Shown: positions 23,878 through 35,883, counted from the first letter of the stretch. The stretch is 64,000 bases of DNA from Hyaloscypha bicolor E (GCF_002865645.1 NW_020194638.1:1481974-1545973); one strand, 5' to 3'. The notes: generated by a model from the sequence alone, not told the origin. Numbers and translations: made by a program.

Positions 23878-24645
23878 TCACATAACTACACAACAAGAAT
23901 TCTGCTTCTTGGCCTGCGTATAAAACATTTTACTCTGCGCACTCAGCCCATCGCTCTTCGCCACCAGATCATCGATCTTCTCTCCCCTCTGCAACACACT
24001 CTCAATCGTCTTATGCAGCACGATCTTCGTCTCATCCAATTCCTTCTGGATCTTCATAATGCTATCCGCCTGCTGCGGATCCTGGTACTTCACGATATAT
24101 TCCTTTAGTTCCGGGAAGGAGAGAGTTGGGGAGGAGTTCGCCCACGAGGAGCGTGGGTACTTGGCTAGGAACTCGTCGACGACTTTGGAGAGCAGTTGGT
24201 GAGCGACAAGCGCGGGGTAGTCGTGGTCGGAGATGATGATGCCGGCGACGCCTTCGGTGCGGCCGTAGGCGTGGAAGGTGTAGTCTGTTTTCTTTGTTAG
24301 AAGGCCTTCCGTGTCATACCATCCTTCAATAGAATTGAGGGGGACGTGCCTTGCTCCTCGACATCTTGCCGTTGCCCGGGTCGAGTCCGCTCTGCGACTG
24401 TCTTGCTGAATAGGGTCATGAACTCGCCATAGCTAGCCTCACGTCAGTATACACCGTCTCCTGGTTCAGCGGCGATAGGCGTACTTGTTGCGTGTGAAGC
24501 GCGAGTAAGCGCTCAGGTCCTTCTCAGCGCAGAGCTCGTGTGAGGGCTTATTCTCGTTCTTGATTATCTGTAGATAGCGGTCAGTCGTTGTCCCGTACAT
24601 TGGCAGATGGAAGGGGAGGCGCACTCCGATGTAATGCAACTTCAT
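23878..24645 (-). CDS. YKT6: Synaptobrevin-like R-SNARE Ykt6
   Basis: Complement of join 23878..24284, 24350..24432, 24485..24567, 24625..24645, giving 197 aa, against about 200 in yeast. Ykt6 is a lipid-anchored R-SNARE acting in ER-Golgi, vacuolar and autophagic fusion. The N-terminal longin domain starts MKLHYIG and includes YGEFMTLFSKTVAERT and RTEGVAGIIISDHDYP. The SNARE motif YQDPQQADSIMKIQKELDE carries the zero-layer Arg in VLQRGEKIDDL. The C-terminus CCVVM gives a palmitoylated and a farnesylated cysteine. Four exons are joined by frame-consistent introns. The third intron has to begin with GC (GCACGT) and end CAG to keep the longin domain, so it is a probable GC-AG intron. It is tail-to-tail with the Rab-like gene. 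Confidence 0.93.
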
Positions 24646-25608
24646 GACTGCGGTATTGGTGTGAAAGGAGGAATTGTGAGGGAGGATGATGTAGTGAGGT
24701 TGCCTTTCTTCTTTTGAAACTCTTTTGCAAGCTGCCTTGCTCCGGCGTCACAGGACTGCGGTCAGACGCGGCGACGGCAAAACGTAGATCCGTTCACTCA
24801 TGACTCCCCTGAACTTTATTTATTTTTATTTTGATCAACATTATGGTATTTTGTGACTTTATATTTGCTATTATTAGTGCGTGAAGGTTTTCTTCAGCTG
24901 AGTATTCTGAATTCCAGCTCTTGAAAATGGGTTTTAAATAGAGGTTGAGATACGGTACAGAAACCTGCTGTGTCTATCAAGGCCAAGGAGACAACATTAC
25001 CTTCTTCATCGCATCTTTCGTTATCCGACTGTTTGCAGGTTGGCTGGTACCAAATCTATCTGCCTGGAGGTCCGCGCCACCACCAATTTACCACATGAGC
25101 TGCACTTCTTCAAATCGTTGAACAGAAGCACGTGAAAGTCCCCAAAATAATTTACTTTCCGAGATCATAATTGGATCTTTGACTTTTGAGGGTCCAAAAC
25201 TGGAGTCTGCTCTCATGCTTCCGAAAGATGCCGCCCTTCAAAATCAGCCCCGTTGCGAATTGGCTTCCTTTTTTTGTGGCTCTCGTTTTGTTCGGAGCTT
25301 TGAAGTAAAGAGGGTGGAAAGTATAGAATTCCTCTACCTCTAAAGAGGTCCGCAGGCTTCCATCGGCAGCCACGAACTCCTATGAGCTTTCCTCAGATCG
25401 TTCCCAGGATCCCAGAGTAATTCTCTACACCTTTTCCTCCAAGAAGGACCCCCAAAGGGCCACCCCCAGCAACCACCAGCCCAATCTTGGCTCTGCAGAC
25501 TCTCCTTTGTCCCCTAGAGGTAGTATAATACTAGGGACGCAGGGCATGAGCTGCAGGTTCGTAGGGGACACCACGAACAGGTGTTGAGCAAGTCCCCCTA
25601 AATAAACA
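24646..25608. other. Spacer between YKT6 and the inverted repeat
   Basis: This contains the YKT6 promoter and then AT-rich sequence without a recognisable gene. Near the inverted repeat (25577-25615) is a short stretch beginning TGTTGA and ending TCAACA, a possible LTR-end relic. Confidence 0.35.
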
Positions 25609-26486
25609 ATCAACAAACCTCGCACTTTCGTCTGGTGGCCAAATCGATCAATTTCACTTACTTTTCCATTACTTTCCCCTTATTCTAGCCAATCAAATAA
25701 TCCCATTTCACTTTTGCAAGGCTTTACTATGCCACGCACCTTACCTTAGAAAGCTTCTACTCTAATTACCCCCTCTCAACCTTAGCCTCAAGCTCCTGGT
25801 ACGGAAATACTAGGCCTTCCACCCTTTATACCACTTCGTCAAGTACCTCTTTTTCCTCTGAGACTACCACCTCTACTGAGGCTACTGAGGCTAGTGCTTA
25901 GGAGAACCTTATCTGGCAAGATGAAACTGGCCTAGTTCCTCCTCCCAATAGGCTCCCTACCACTGATCCAGCCAATCAAGGCCCTGACCGTCCTTCTACT
26001 AGCCCCTCTGGCTTCCAATAGGCTAAATATGTGAGTCGTGAAACTTGTATAGATCTTGGCTAGATTAGTAAAGAGAGCCAAGCCAGAGGGGCTAGTAGAA
26101 GGACGGTCAGGGCCTTGATTGGCTGGATCAGTGGTAGGGAGCCTATTGGGAGGAGGAACTAGGCCAGTTTCATCTTGCCAGATAAGGTTCTCCTAAGCAC
26201 TAGCCTCAGTAGCCTCAGTAGAGGTGGTAGTCTCAGAGGAAAAAGAGGTACTTGACGAAGTGGTATAAAGGGTGGAAGGCCTAGTATTTCCGTACCAGGA
26301 GCTTGAGGCTAAGGTTGAGAGGGGGTAATTAGAGTAGAAGCTTTCTAAGGTAAGGTGCGTGGCATAGTAAAGCCTTGCAAAAGTGAAATGGGATTATTTG
26401 ATTGGCTAGAATAAGGGGAAAGTAATGGAAAAGTAAGTGAAATTGATCGATTTGGCCACCAGACGAAAGTGCGAGGTGTGTTGATC
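25609..26486. repeat. Large near-perfect inverted repeat (hairpin)
   Basis: Left arm 25609-26014 and right arm 26080-26486, about 406 bp each, are reverse complements with only a mismatch noticed near the outer tip; the spacer is 65 bp. One strand of the left arm reads through with a Ser/Thr/Pro-rich composition (YNTRPSTLYTTSSSTSFSS-like) interrupted by TAG codons, which suggests a gag or other transposon-derived piece. The arms are not visibly RIP-mutated. A transcript across this unit would fold into a long double-stranded RNA. Confidence 0.88.
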
Positions 26487-27806
26487 ATGTATTTATTTAC
26501 TAGTAAAATTAGTGCTTATGCGTATACTAAAATTAGGGTTACGTGGCTATAGACCATTTAAAATTAATATAGGCATTATTACAGGCATCCAAGCCGATGC
26601 TTCCACCTTCTTTATATTAAATTGGCGAAAGTGTTTCACTTCGTAACTTTACCCTTTCCTCTCTATATCGAAGGAAATCTAGATATATCAGTGAGACGTT
26701 CTGAGAAGTGACATGCCACTGACAAACTCCTCTAATAACCGCATATGAGGGTGTTCCAACTCCCTCGAGACGTCAGAAAGTTGATAGATTTCAATGATGC
26801 ATGAAATTTCTGCCAATTCTGCCCCAGTAGGTAGCACTCGCATGCTTCCCTTTTCTGAGAGTGAGAGCTTCTTGCGCGGTTCTGGCCTTGGTGCTAGAGC
26901 AGACTTCAAGCAGTGACAAGTCCAAAAAGGACAGGGCGCTTGCACAGGTAAAGGGATCACCTGCAAAAAGTAACTTCGCCTTCTTCCAGGCGGTTGCTAT
27001 TGAGACGGATGTATTCGAAGCAGACTTTTGGGCTTTGCCACGTTGAGCAACGTTGCGGCTCTCAGTTCATGACAGGAACCAAGATTCACTACCAGCACAC
27101 TTGCAAATATTGAAATGAACACTGTGAAGGACAAATCGGTGGAATGGGAAACGTGAAGCCACCGAAAGAATATTACAGGACGGCATCATGGTTTACCCTC
27201 AGCTTCCAGGGCTCCCCGACTCGCCTCCGCGCAGGTCTTTTCCAACATCCTTTAAAGATTCAAACAACCATCACCAAGGGACGCCTTCAGACAAAAGAAA
27301 GCCCCGGCATGGGGTAATTCAACTCCCGGGAATCCGGTATCTACCCCCGGGATAGCCGCTGATACGGCGATTCCAGATATTCGGCCGGGTATGCATACTG
27401 ACCGATATCTGCGATTTAGGTCTTGTCCCAACCAATGAGGGCTCACCATGTAATTTATAGGGCGTGATTATTGATGTCAAAAATGGCACCCTGCATTTGA
27501 TGACGAACAAAGAAGTTTTGCGAAGAGGATCGAAGCAGAATCTGGAGGCGAAGGACGGTTCTCCCACTATCACACAAGCAGATTGGTTCCGCACTTCGGA
27601 CGCGGCCGCACTTGGCATCGACATAAATCTCTTCATGACAACACGGGCACTGTGGACTTGGTTTGGAGTAAGCTTATAGTGGATATGCTGCGCCGTGAAT
27701 ATAATAATACATAAAGGTGAAGAGTGTCCCTTCTTGTCTCTTTCTTTTCATCTTCCTTTGTTTCTACTTCCTTGCATACCCCTCAACCCCACTTGACCCG
27801 TGAAAA
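26487..27806. other. Spacer and upstream region of the decarboxylase gene
   Basis: About 1.3 kb without a recognisable gene. Short ORFs (26688-26966 minus, 27319-27636 minus, 27464-27679 plus) are mutually overlapping or isolated and show no family. The last 200 bases, pyrimidine-rich at 27720-27800, are the likely leader of the next gene. Confidence 0.4.
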
Positions 27807-29490
27807 ATGGACTCGAAACAGTTCAAGGAGGCCGCCACATCAGCAATTGATGAGAGTATGTATTCCCGGCCCAGTGGGTGCCAGATTGGTGCTAATTGGC
27901 CTAGTTGTGAGCTACTACGACACGATTCAAGACCGCCGAGTGGTCAGCAATGTCCAGCCAGGATATCTCAAAAAGCTCCTCCCTGATGGACCCCCCCAAG
28001 ATGGAGAGGCCTGGGCAGATATTCAGAAGGATATCGAGTCGAAGATAATGCCAGGCCTTACCCATTGGTAAGAACTCACCTTCCGACTTTGCTCTCGACT
28101 AACTATCAACAGGCAGTCTCCCAATTTCATGGCCTTCTTCCCTGCCTCGTCCTCCTTCCCCGGCATGCTAGGTGAACTGTACTCTGCCGCATTCACCGCC
28201 CCATCATTCAATTGGATATGCTCTCCTGCTGTCACCGAACTTGAAACCATTGTCTTGGATTGGCTTGCGAAGCTCTTAAACCTTCCGGATTGTTACCTAT
28301 CGACTTCACATGGAGGAGGCGTCATTCAAGGCTCTGCATCTGAAGCCATTGTATGCTGTATGGTCGCTGCGCGCGACAAGTACCTTCGAGAGACCACCTC
28401 CCATTTATCCGGTATAGAATTGGAAGACGCAATTGCATACAAAAGAAGCAGAATGGTGGCATTGGGAAGCGACGCGGCCCACAGTTCAACACAAAAGGCG
28501 GCACAGATAGCTGGAGTTCGATACCGCTCCATTCCAGTTACTAAGGAGACCGACTTTGCCTTGACAGGTGTAGCACTAGCGGAGGCCCTCGAACAGTTTA
28601 AAGCAGAAGGACTTGAGCCCTTCTATTTGACCACGACTCTTGGAACTACCTCGACCTGCGCTGTCGATGATTTCGAATCGATCGCTTCAATCCTTTCAAA
28701 ATACGCACCTCCAGATGTTCCCGGTGAAATCTGGGTGCACGTAGATGGAGCGTATGCTGGAGCAGCTCTCGTTTGCCCTGAATACCACCACCTCACAACG
28801 GCTTTCAAGCATTTCCATTCCTTCGACATGAATATGCACAAGTGGCTTCTCACAAACTTCGATGCCTCCTGTCTTTATGTAAAGAAACGGAAGGATCTCA
28901 TCGATGCGTTATCCATTATGCCAAGTTATCTTCGCAACGAGTTCTCCGAAAGTGGTCTTGTAACAGACTATCGAGACTGGCAGATTCCACTCGGAAGAAG
29001 ATTCAGGAGCTTGAAGATATGGTTTGTCCTGCGGACCTATGGTGTCAAGGGATTGCAGGCCCATATCAGAAAGACCGTCAAGCTTGGAGAAACTTTCGCT
29101 GGGCTGATCGAGACGAGGAAAGATCTTTTCGAAATTGTTACTGGGCCAAGCTTTGCCCTTACTGTCTTCACCATTGTACCGAAAGTTGCGGGCAAAGGAG
29201 AGCAAGACAGGATCACTAAGGATGTTTACGAGACGGTTAATAAAAGGGGCGAGGTTTATATAACATCAAGTGTTGTTGGCGGTGTCTACGTGATACGGGT
29301 GGTAAGCGCCAATCCTCTGGCAGAAGAAAAGTACCTCAGGAAAGCATTCAGGATCTTAGTGGAGACAACTGAGGAGCTTCGGGATGGCAGAGTTCCCCGA
29401 GAGGAGTCCTCGAAAGGCGTTATCGTAGATGTCAAGGGTGTTGGTATCGAAAAAGTGGCTGCATTGAATGGCAACGGAGTGGCGAAATAG
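27807..29490 (+). CDS. PLP-dependent aromatic-L-amino-acid (tyrosine/tryptophan-type) decarboxylase
   Basis: Join 27807..27855, 27905..28067, 28113..29490, giving 529 aa. Group II pyridoxal-phosphate decarboxylases convert aromatic amino acids to amines and CO2. Seen: the N-terminal substrate-pocket block THWQSPNFMAFFPA with PGMLGELYS, HGGGVIQGSASEA, the PLP-stacking His in SDAAHSSTQKAA, the Asp in HVDGAYAGAALVCPEY, and the Schiff-base Lys314 in NMHKWLLTNFDASC. The region LRNEFSESGLVTDYRDWQIP and the LGRRFRSLKIWFVLR block are typical of the family. Both introns carry CTAAC- or CTAAT-like branch sites and preserve frame. The stop lies within a 60-bp tandem duplication (29445-29564). The exact substrate is not determined; no biosynthetic cluster partners are evident next door. 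Confidence 0.92.
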
Positions 29491-29564
29491 ATGCAGCTCA
29501 TGATTATCGAAAATGTGGCTGCATTGAATGGCAATGGAGTGGCGAAATAGATGCAGCACATGAT
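29445..29564 (+). repeat. 60-bp tandem duplication across the decarboxylase stop codon
   Basis: Copy 1 (29445-29504) contains the last codons and stop of the decarboxylase; copy 2 (29505-29564) repeats it with a few substitutions, including the GCGAAATAG stop context. Copy 2 lies wholly in the 3' UTR. It is seen directly as a period of 60. Confidence 0.9.
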
Positions 29565-31131
29565 GTTTCTCAATAATGTCCCGTGCCGTCGTTTCGAATA
29601 AGCGCAGAGAGCTGATTCGGGGACGTTCAGGACGCAGTTCAGGCGCATGCATAGATAGCTCTGTTTTTGAATATGTTCTTGAAGAAATGATAGACGGCGG
29701 TTGAGTCTCCGCATCCTTCTAGTCTGATTTTGGTGTAAGACTGTGAATCACCTGACTGTTTGAGAGCCTCAGTTTATTACTTGTCGTTCCGATCTGTAAT
29801 TATCCCGACCTTATCTCAAGCTCGAATCTCGGGCAGATCCTTTTCGATGGGGGTCCGGGATTCCCGAGTTGGGGGTCTGGTTTCCGGCGGCTCTTCCGAA
29901 ATCTTCTTGAGTCTTGCCAGATGCATTTTTCCACTTTGATGGCAGCTCGTTGAGCGCGTCAACTTGTCAAGCTGTGTATGGAGCAAGTGCTGCATCCTTC
30001 GTGGCCAACCCGTGTCGTCTATTTTTCCCTTCCTTGGCGTCTGCAAATACGAATGAGTAAAATTCTGCCCTGGGCTGGCGAGATGTGCTGATTATGCCTG
30101 GAGATACACATCTGCCCCTGCGACCGAGTTCGTGGCGCTCGCTGGCGCCCGCTCGCGCTCCGCAATTGGCATTTTGCTAGGAAGAGCTCAGCTCAACGGC
30201 ACAGGGGTCTTGATAAGCATTTTCTACCCCACATCCTCCACTTTCCACTTAAAATACAAGCCTTGACGAGCCTTGACAAGCCTTTGCCAAGTTGGCCCAA
30301 TGCGCGGTCCCCGTTGAGCCTAGCTGGGGGCCCGCAGAAGAAATAATCCGTATGCATTTCCAGTCTGCGCAGTGCGCTTGGCTGCATGCCACCGCAAAGT
30401 CCCACCCTCAAGAACAAAGGCCTGATAAGATCACTCTCTCTGCCTTTTTCTCTATGTCATGACGAATCGAGTTCAACGCATGCGAGGCCACCACGCCGTT
30501 CCGCCCTTCCGCCCAAGCTCGCCGGGGCCAGGCGCGGTGCTGCAGGCTCCCTGGACCCTTAGGACCCTTAGGACCCCCTGCCTGTCGCCCGGTTGCACCT
30601 CATTGCAGCCTCGCCTCCAGGATGGCTGTGGCGTGCCGACGCTGAAAGGCCAGAGATAAGTAAAGACGCGCTGTGATTTGCTTGCTGCCACCGCAATCAC
30701 CCTCGGTCGCCAGGTCGAGGCTGGTCTTTCAGTCAAATTTCGAAATTCTCGAACCGTGGCTTTTGGAGGTGCTGAGAGGAATGCCAGCTGCGATAAGGCT
30801 CGACGAGCTCATTTGCCTGCCGCTCGGAGTTCTCTCCCCGCCGCGTGGGAAAGGCTCCCCGACGAACCACCCGATTTGATACCAAGCTGGAGCGGCACAT
30901 CTGATCTTGCATTCGAGGCTAGGCCCCGCGGGATAGCTTGGCATTTCTTGGGACAATGCAGGGAAAAGAAAGAAAAGGGAGAGCACAGTCCGGTGCACGG
31001 GGAGGCACCCCAAGGCAAGTGATATATGAAGCCCGGACGCCGCGGTATCTGTGCATTTGTTGTCCAGCTTTGTACCTCTGTGCCTCGAAGCTCCCCTCCA
31101 TTCCCACCTCTGTTCATCTTCGACCGCCAAG
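29565..31131. other. Long upstream region of the ammonium transporter
   Basis: About 1.55 kb with no convincing gene. ORFs here are short and conflict between strands. It holds the GATA-factor-like sites listed separately and, at about 31060-31131, the leader of the transporter. Confidence 0.45.
30212..30797 (+). promoter_or_regulatory. Cluster of four GATAAG sites (AreA/Nit2-type)
   Basis: GATAAG occurs at 30212-30217, 30424-30429, 30655-30660 and 30792-30797, all on the strand of the downstream ammonium transporter and 335-920 bp before its start. GATA factors of the AreA/NIT2 family activate nitrogen-scavenging genes through such sites. Function is inferred from motif and gene identity. 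Confidence 0.5.
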
Positions 31132-32686
31132 ATGAGTTACAACTCAACGTTACTCATAGCTCCCGAATGGCTCGACAGTGGTGACAATGCCTGGCAACTG
31201 ACGGCCGGCTCTTTCGTCGCCCTCCAGAGTGTCCCCGGTTTGGTGGTTCTCTACGCTGGCTGGGTGAAGCACAAATGGGCCATCAACTCGGCCTTCATGG
31301 CATTCTATGCCTTCGGCATGGTACTGCTGTGCTGGATGCTCTGGGGCTACAAGGCCGCATTTGGTGAACAATTGCTGCCATTTGTAGGACATCCTGGACC
31401 CGCTGTTCGAATGGATTATATGCTGGGCCAGTCGACGCTCCCGACAGCCGGTGTCTCGCAGAACTTTCCTCAATCGACGATGATCTATTTCCAGTTCGTC
31501 TTCGCGGCTATCACCCTCGTCCTCATTGCTGGCTCATTCCTCTGCCGCATGAATTTCTTCGCCTGGATGCTCTTTGTACCTCTCTGGTTGAGCTTCTCCT
31601 ACACCGTTGGCGCTTTCTCCCTGTGGGGAGGCGGCTTCCTCTTCAAATACGGTGTCCTTGACTACTCCGGAGGATACGTCATTCATCTTTCTGCGGGAAC
31701 TGCAGGCTTTGTTGGTGCATGGTGGATTGGTCCACGGATCGACGAGGATCTAGAGGACAACCAGCCAAACAACATCTTGATGATGCTGGTCGGTGCTGGT
31801 ATTTTGTGGATCGGCTGGAACGGGTTCAACGGAGGTGATCCATATGCTGCCAGCCCTGATGCTGGTGTAGCTGTTTTGAACACCAACTTGTGCACTGCCG
31901 TGAGCTCTCTTGTCTGGGTTGGTAAGTAAAACCTACCTCTATTCTGTGATCAAGAAATCGAGAGCTAATTATCCACAAGCCATGGATCTCATCTATTTCC
32001 GCAAGCCTTCAGTCATTGGTGCGATTCAGGGCATGATCACGGGTCTCGTTGCCATCACACCTGCTGCTGGTTTTGTCGCAGGCTGGGGAGCCATTGCTCT
32101 CGGTTTCGGCTCTGGAATCATCCCATGGGCCAGCATGAACATTGCCGGCCGCAGAATGTCTCTCTTTGCCCACGTCGATGACACCCTCGAAGTCTTCCAT
32201 ACACATTTTGTCGGTGCTCTCGTTGGCGGTATTGGGACGGGTATCTTTGCTACCGTTGAAGGCTGCGCCGCTTTCGGTGTCACCAACCCAGGTGGAGCTG
32301 TTGACGGAAACGGCAGACAAGTCGGCCTCCAGATCGTCGGAGCCCTCTTCATCATCGGGTGGAACATCGTCTGGACATCGCTCATCATGTGCTTCATCAA
32401 GTACGTATGCCGCATCCCACTACGCATGACCCAAGAGCAGATGGAGATCGGCGATTACGCCGTGCACGGCGAGGAACCATACACTTTCGCACACTACAAC
32501 ATCAAGCACCCAACACCGCCTCTCATGCGCCGCCGAACCACCAAGAAGGGCGACGAGGAGGGCCAAAAGGGAGGTGTATTGATGGGCAAGGACCCTGCGG
32601 TGACTGTCGAGAAGGCCCCTTCTTCAGGCGACTCCATCAAGGAAATGCCTGAAAAGGGAGTTACCACTGGTGCTCACACGCAGTAA
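31132..32686 (+). CDS. Ammonium transporter (Mep/Amt family)
   Basis: Join 31132..31921, 31980..32686, giving 498 aa, a normal Mep/Amt length. Amt/Mep proteins are trimeric plasma-membrane channels that take up ammonium. Seen: an N-terminus outside the membrane ([20 protein letters not shown]), about 11 hydrophobic segments, the signature [20 protein letters not shown] with the first pore His, and the second pore His in [32 protein letters not shown] and [16 protein letters not shown] are further family blocks. The hydrophilic C-tail (from about residue 430) is Lys/Glu/Gly-rich. One 58-bp intron interrupts VWVAMDLIYF. Upstream GATAAG sites suggest nitrogen regulation. Whether it is a high-affinity sensor type cannot be told from sequence alone. 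Confidence 0.94.
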
Positions 32687-33138
32687 ATGGGTCGGTTTCG
32701 GGCGGATAGACTGGTTTACGATTTAGTGTTGCTTCGTGTGCTTCCTGCTTTACAATAGACACCCATTGCCTGGCAAGGGTATGTTACGTTTGCGCCAATA
32801 TAACTGCATATACTATTTTGCCTCTTTTCCACTTTACACTTCTCATCAAAAGTTTCACAACTATTCCCTCCCAGATTACACCAGTCAAAGAGATCCTCAC
32901 TTGAAACGAAACACTATTTTTGCTTTTTATGATCGGAAATTACCCACCTATGATAGAGGCTCGGAGTGACCGCGGCCAACGGACGTGGGGTAGTTATGCT
33001 TGGTCCCGTGAACGTGGGATGAAGGAACCCTGAACCCGACTACGCATGGAATCTTCGAAAGAATGTCTCACCCGCGCGCTTCAGCTAGCCACCATTCATT
33101 CTGTCCCTTTCGGATTTTGGCATGGGCGACTTGAGAGC
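32687..33138. other. Spacer between convergent genes
   Basis: 3' regions of the ammonium transporter and the tetraspan gene meet here. No further feature seen. Confidence 0.45.
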
Positions 33139-33803
33139 CTAATGCGGCAGAAGGGACTCAGCCTCGCCTCGCACCGCGGCGCCTGGGTGGGGCTCCTTGC
33201 GCAGGGAGACCCAGAGCGTCGAGTAGAAGACCACGCTGTGTCTTTTGTCAGCGCTATAGGTGCAGTACATTTATTGCATTTCCGTGCAGTTTGATTTTTC
33301 AGCTCGAACTTGGAAGTGTAAAAACCCGGGAAAATAAAACAAATGCTGCAGGGGCGAGGAAGGGACGCTGAAAAGAGAAGGTACACAGACCAGACAAAGA
33401 GGAACGAGAGCACGATGGTCGCGAGGTGGTAGTAGGGGTCCCAATGCCATCTGATGATGCTGGAGATAAGGAGCCAGACCCAGAAGATGGACACGATGAG
33501 GCTTTTTAGGAGCTCGAAGCGGAGGGTTTGTTTTCGTGTGGGGCTGGGGGTTTTGATCTGCACAAGGATTGTGAAGAGGAGGAGGAGTGCGAGAAGCGGG
33601 CCGAGGGAGTGGACGCTGGGTGGTGTTAGTCGGGCTTGAAGGGGGGCGAGAGAAGGGAAGTGGGAGGGGAGGTACATGTAGGAGTAGACGTTGGGAGAGT
33701 AAGGAGCGTAGCCCCAGTAGAAGAGCGAGGAGATTTGGAGCACTTCGATTGCTGCGAGGAAAGCTTGGAGGAGGTAGGCACCTTCTAAAAGTGGAGAAGG
33801 CAT
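33139..33803 (-). CDS. Small four-helix membrane protein, unknown function
   Basis: Complement of join 33139..33235, 33386..33803 (the donor may lie at 33385), giving about 171 aa. Four hydrophobic segments are evident: near the start (LLQAFLAAIEVLQISSLFYW), LGPLLALLLLFTILVQI, LIVSIFWVWLLISSIIRW, and LATIVLSFLFVWS continuing into the second exon (VVFYSTLWVSLRKEP). The intron of about 150 bp uses a GTACCT donor and a GCTGAC...CACAG acceptor; splicing it replaces a long low-quality tail by a short end and a stop. It resembles small uncharacterised tetraspan proteins of ascomycetes, but I cannot name the family securely. Most likely an integral membrane protein; location and role unknown. Confidence 0.65.
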
Positions 33804-35055
33804 TTTGCAGGATCTTTTTCTTCTTCTCTTTCCCTCAAGAATTATTCTTTCTATTGAGCTTGATGGATAACTTCAATTGAGGCAATTGAGGGGGTTGAGT
33901 CAAGGTTAAAGATGTTGGACAGGTCGGTGCCTGAAGAGGGGTGACGCGGTTAAAATCCCGACTCGCTGCCAACTTCCAAGCTTCCCCGCTTCTTCATATC
34001 CAATTATCGCTGATCTCTGTTCTCATGTGTTATTCTGCTTGAAAAGTACCGACCAATGGATCTCTAATCGATTCAATACTGTGCTGAACGCCGGGACTTT
34101 AGGGTTTCATGTATCAATTTTGACCTGCTAGCATGTGACCTTGCTGCGAGGCGGGAAGTTTGTCCTCTCCAATAAGTTTCTGGACAATAAATACAATTCT
34201 CTGCGACAAACGACCATTGTGGCAGTCTCATCGCATTTGCAAATTCTCTCACAATATGCAGTACTGGTATACGTTTCGTCGATGATCTCTTTGGACTTGA
34301 ACGCAGTCAAACCTCCTGGATCTTGCTTAATGATGGTAGCGATTCCTATTCCGAAACAGCGGGGCATTTCTTCTCCACTGGCAAAAGACTATTCTAGAGG
34401 AATAAGAAGACTGAGGGCCCATTCCTGATTTGTTTCAGGCGAAATTCATCTCTGTGATCTTCAGATATTGAGAAGTTGATAACCTTAAATGAGGCGAGGT
34501 TCCGAAGTTAATAAAATCCCTTTCGCGAGGTGCGCAAAAAAAGTTACAAATCACGACACACAACCAAAAATTCCCCAAAAACGTCAAAACAAGGACAGCA
34601 GAAGCAAAAGAAATTCTTACGGACCCAGAGACTCAGCTTGCGCTTGGTTATATGTGGCAGAGCATACCTCTTAACCGTCACAATTCGTATGGCACATTGG
34701 ATCTTGTACAAGTGGAGGAAACTTAACGGGTAAAGGCCTCTAAATGTTGAAAGCAATATCACTCATTTGATATAGGAGACCTGCTGTATCGTGCAACTGC
34801 ATTACGGCCTTTTGAAGTCTGAGGGCATGGACCCACGGTACTAAATAGAGGAGTAAATAAACCTCTTTTCAGGGGCCCAGGGGCTGATTTGACAGTACAG
34901 TGCGTCGTATAAGCAACGAGTTGTCGTCCTTATTCAACTTATCGGCGTTTCTTGTCCGAATCAGATGCATTAGATCGTATGGAAATTGAAGTTACTGGTG
35001 TGGGACGCAATCGCAATACGAGACACAACCCGCGAGAATCACTTTCGCGCCAGAG
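33804..35055. other. Spacer
   Basis: About 1.25 kb: promoter of the tetraspan gene, then sequence without a recognisable gene. ORFs at 34128-34762 are short and overlap on opposite strands. Confidence 0.4.
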
Positions 35056-35883
35056 TCACCAAGGGCTAATCCCATACTCACCACAAACTCTCCCAACATC
35101 CGCATCCCTATCACCCCTCACTACACTCGCAACCCTCTCACCGCCAACCCACTCCTCCACTGCCCCTCTCTTCTTAACCTGCTCCCGATCCAAGAAATCC
35201 GTAGCAACCAGCCCCGGATCCGAACCGTGGACCAAAAACCCCTCGCCCTTCAATCGAACCCAATACTGCACCATCAGCATATTCAGAGCCGCCTTGCTCG
35301 CGCGATACTCGTTCGCACCCGGGTGGTGATACTTCGAATTCGGATCCGCGGCCTGACTCAACGAGCCGACTGAGCTGGACACAAACACTATCCTTGGTGT
35401 ACGTGGAGGGGAAAGAGACTTTGAGTTATTGAGGAGAGGGAGGAACGTCTCTGTCATCACCAGGGCGGAAACCACGTTTGTGGAAAGGATGGTGGCGAAG
35501 TTTGCGCGTAGACTAGAAGGGGTGGCTGTCCCTGGGTGCAGACCGAAGATCCCGGCATTGAGGACCAGGATGTCGAGGTGCCCGTGGATGGTTTTGATGA
35601 ATTCGAATGCGTCACTTATAGAAGAGTCAGATGTTATGTCCAGTTGGAGGGATGTGACGGTCCCGAGGACTCCGGGTGTGGATTGTAGGTCGCTGGCTGC
35701 AGAAGCCCCGCGGGATAGGGAGCGGGATCCGAGGAGGATGTGGTATTTGGCAGAGTGGAGGAGGAGGTTCTTGGCGGTTTCGTAGCCGATGCCGCGATTT
35801 GCGCCTGGGTATTGTTAGATTTGTTGTGGAAAAGTTAAATGCTGTATACCGGTGATGAGAACAATGGTCTGCTTCGAAGACAT
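35056..35883 (-). CDS. Short-chain dehydrogenase/reductase
   Basis: Complement of join 35056..35804, 35850..35883, giving 260 aa, typical for a classical SDR. NAD(P)-dependent oxidoreductase with a Rossmann fold. Seen: nucleotide-binding TGxxxGxG as TGANRGIG (residues 11-18, split by the 45-bp intron), a central NAG, the Ser block VFVSSSVGSLS, and the catalytic pair in YRASK (Tyr178, Lys182), followed by PGLVATDF. The intron has a GTATAC donor, a CTAAC branch and a CCCAG acceptor. The start at 35883 gives MSSKQTIVLITG, the expected first strand. Substrate unknown. No partner genes suggest a pathway. Confidence 0.88.

Noticed and set aside
33930..33975. Possible tRNA B-box-like GGTTAAAATCCC
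   Set aside because: No matching A box or acceptor stem around it.
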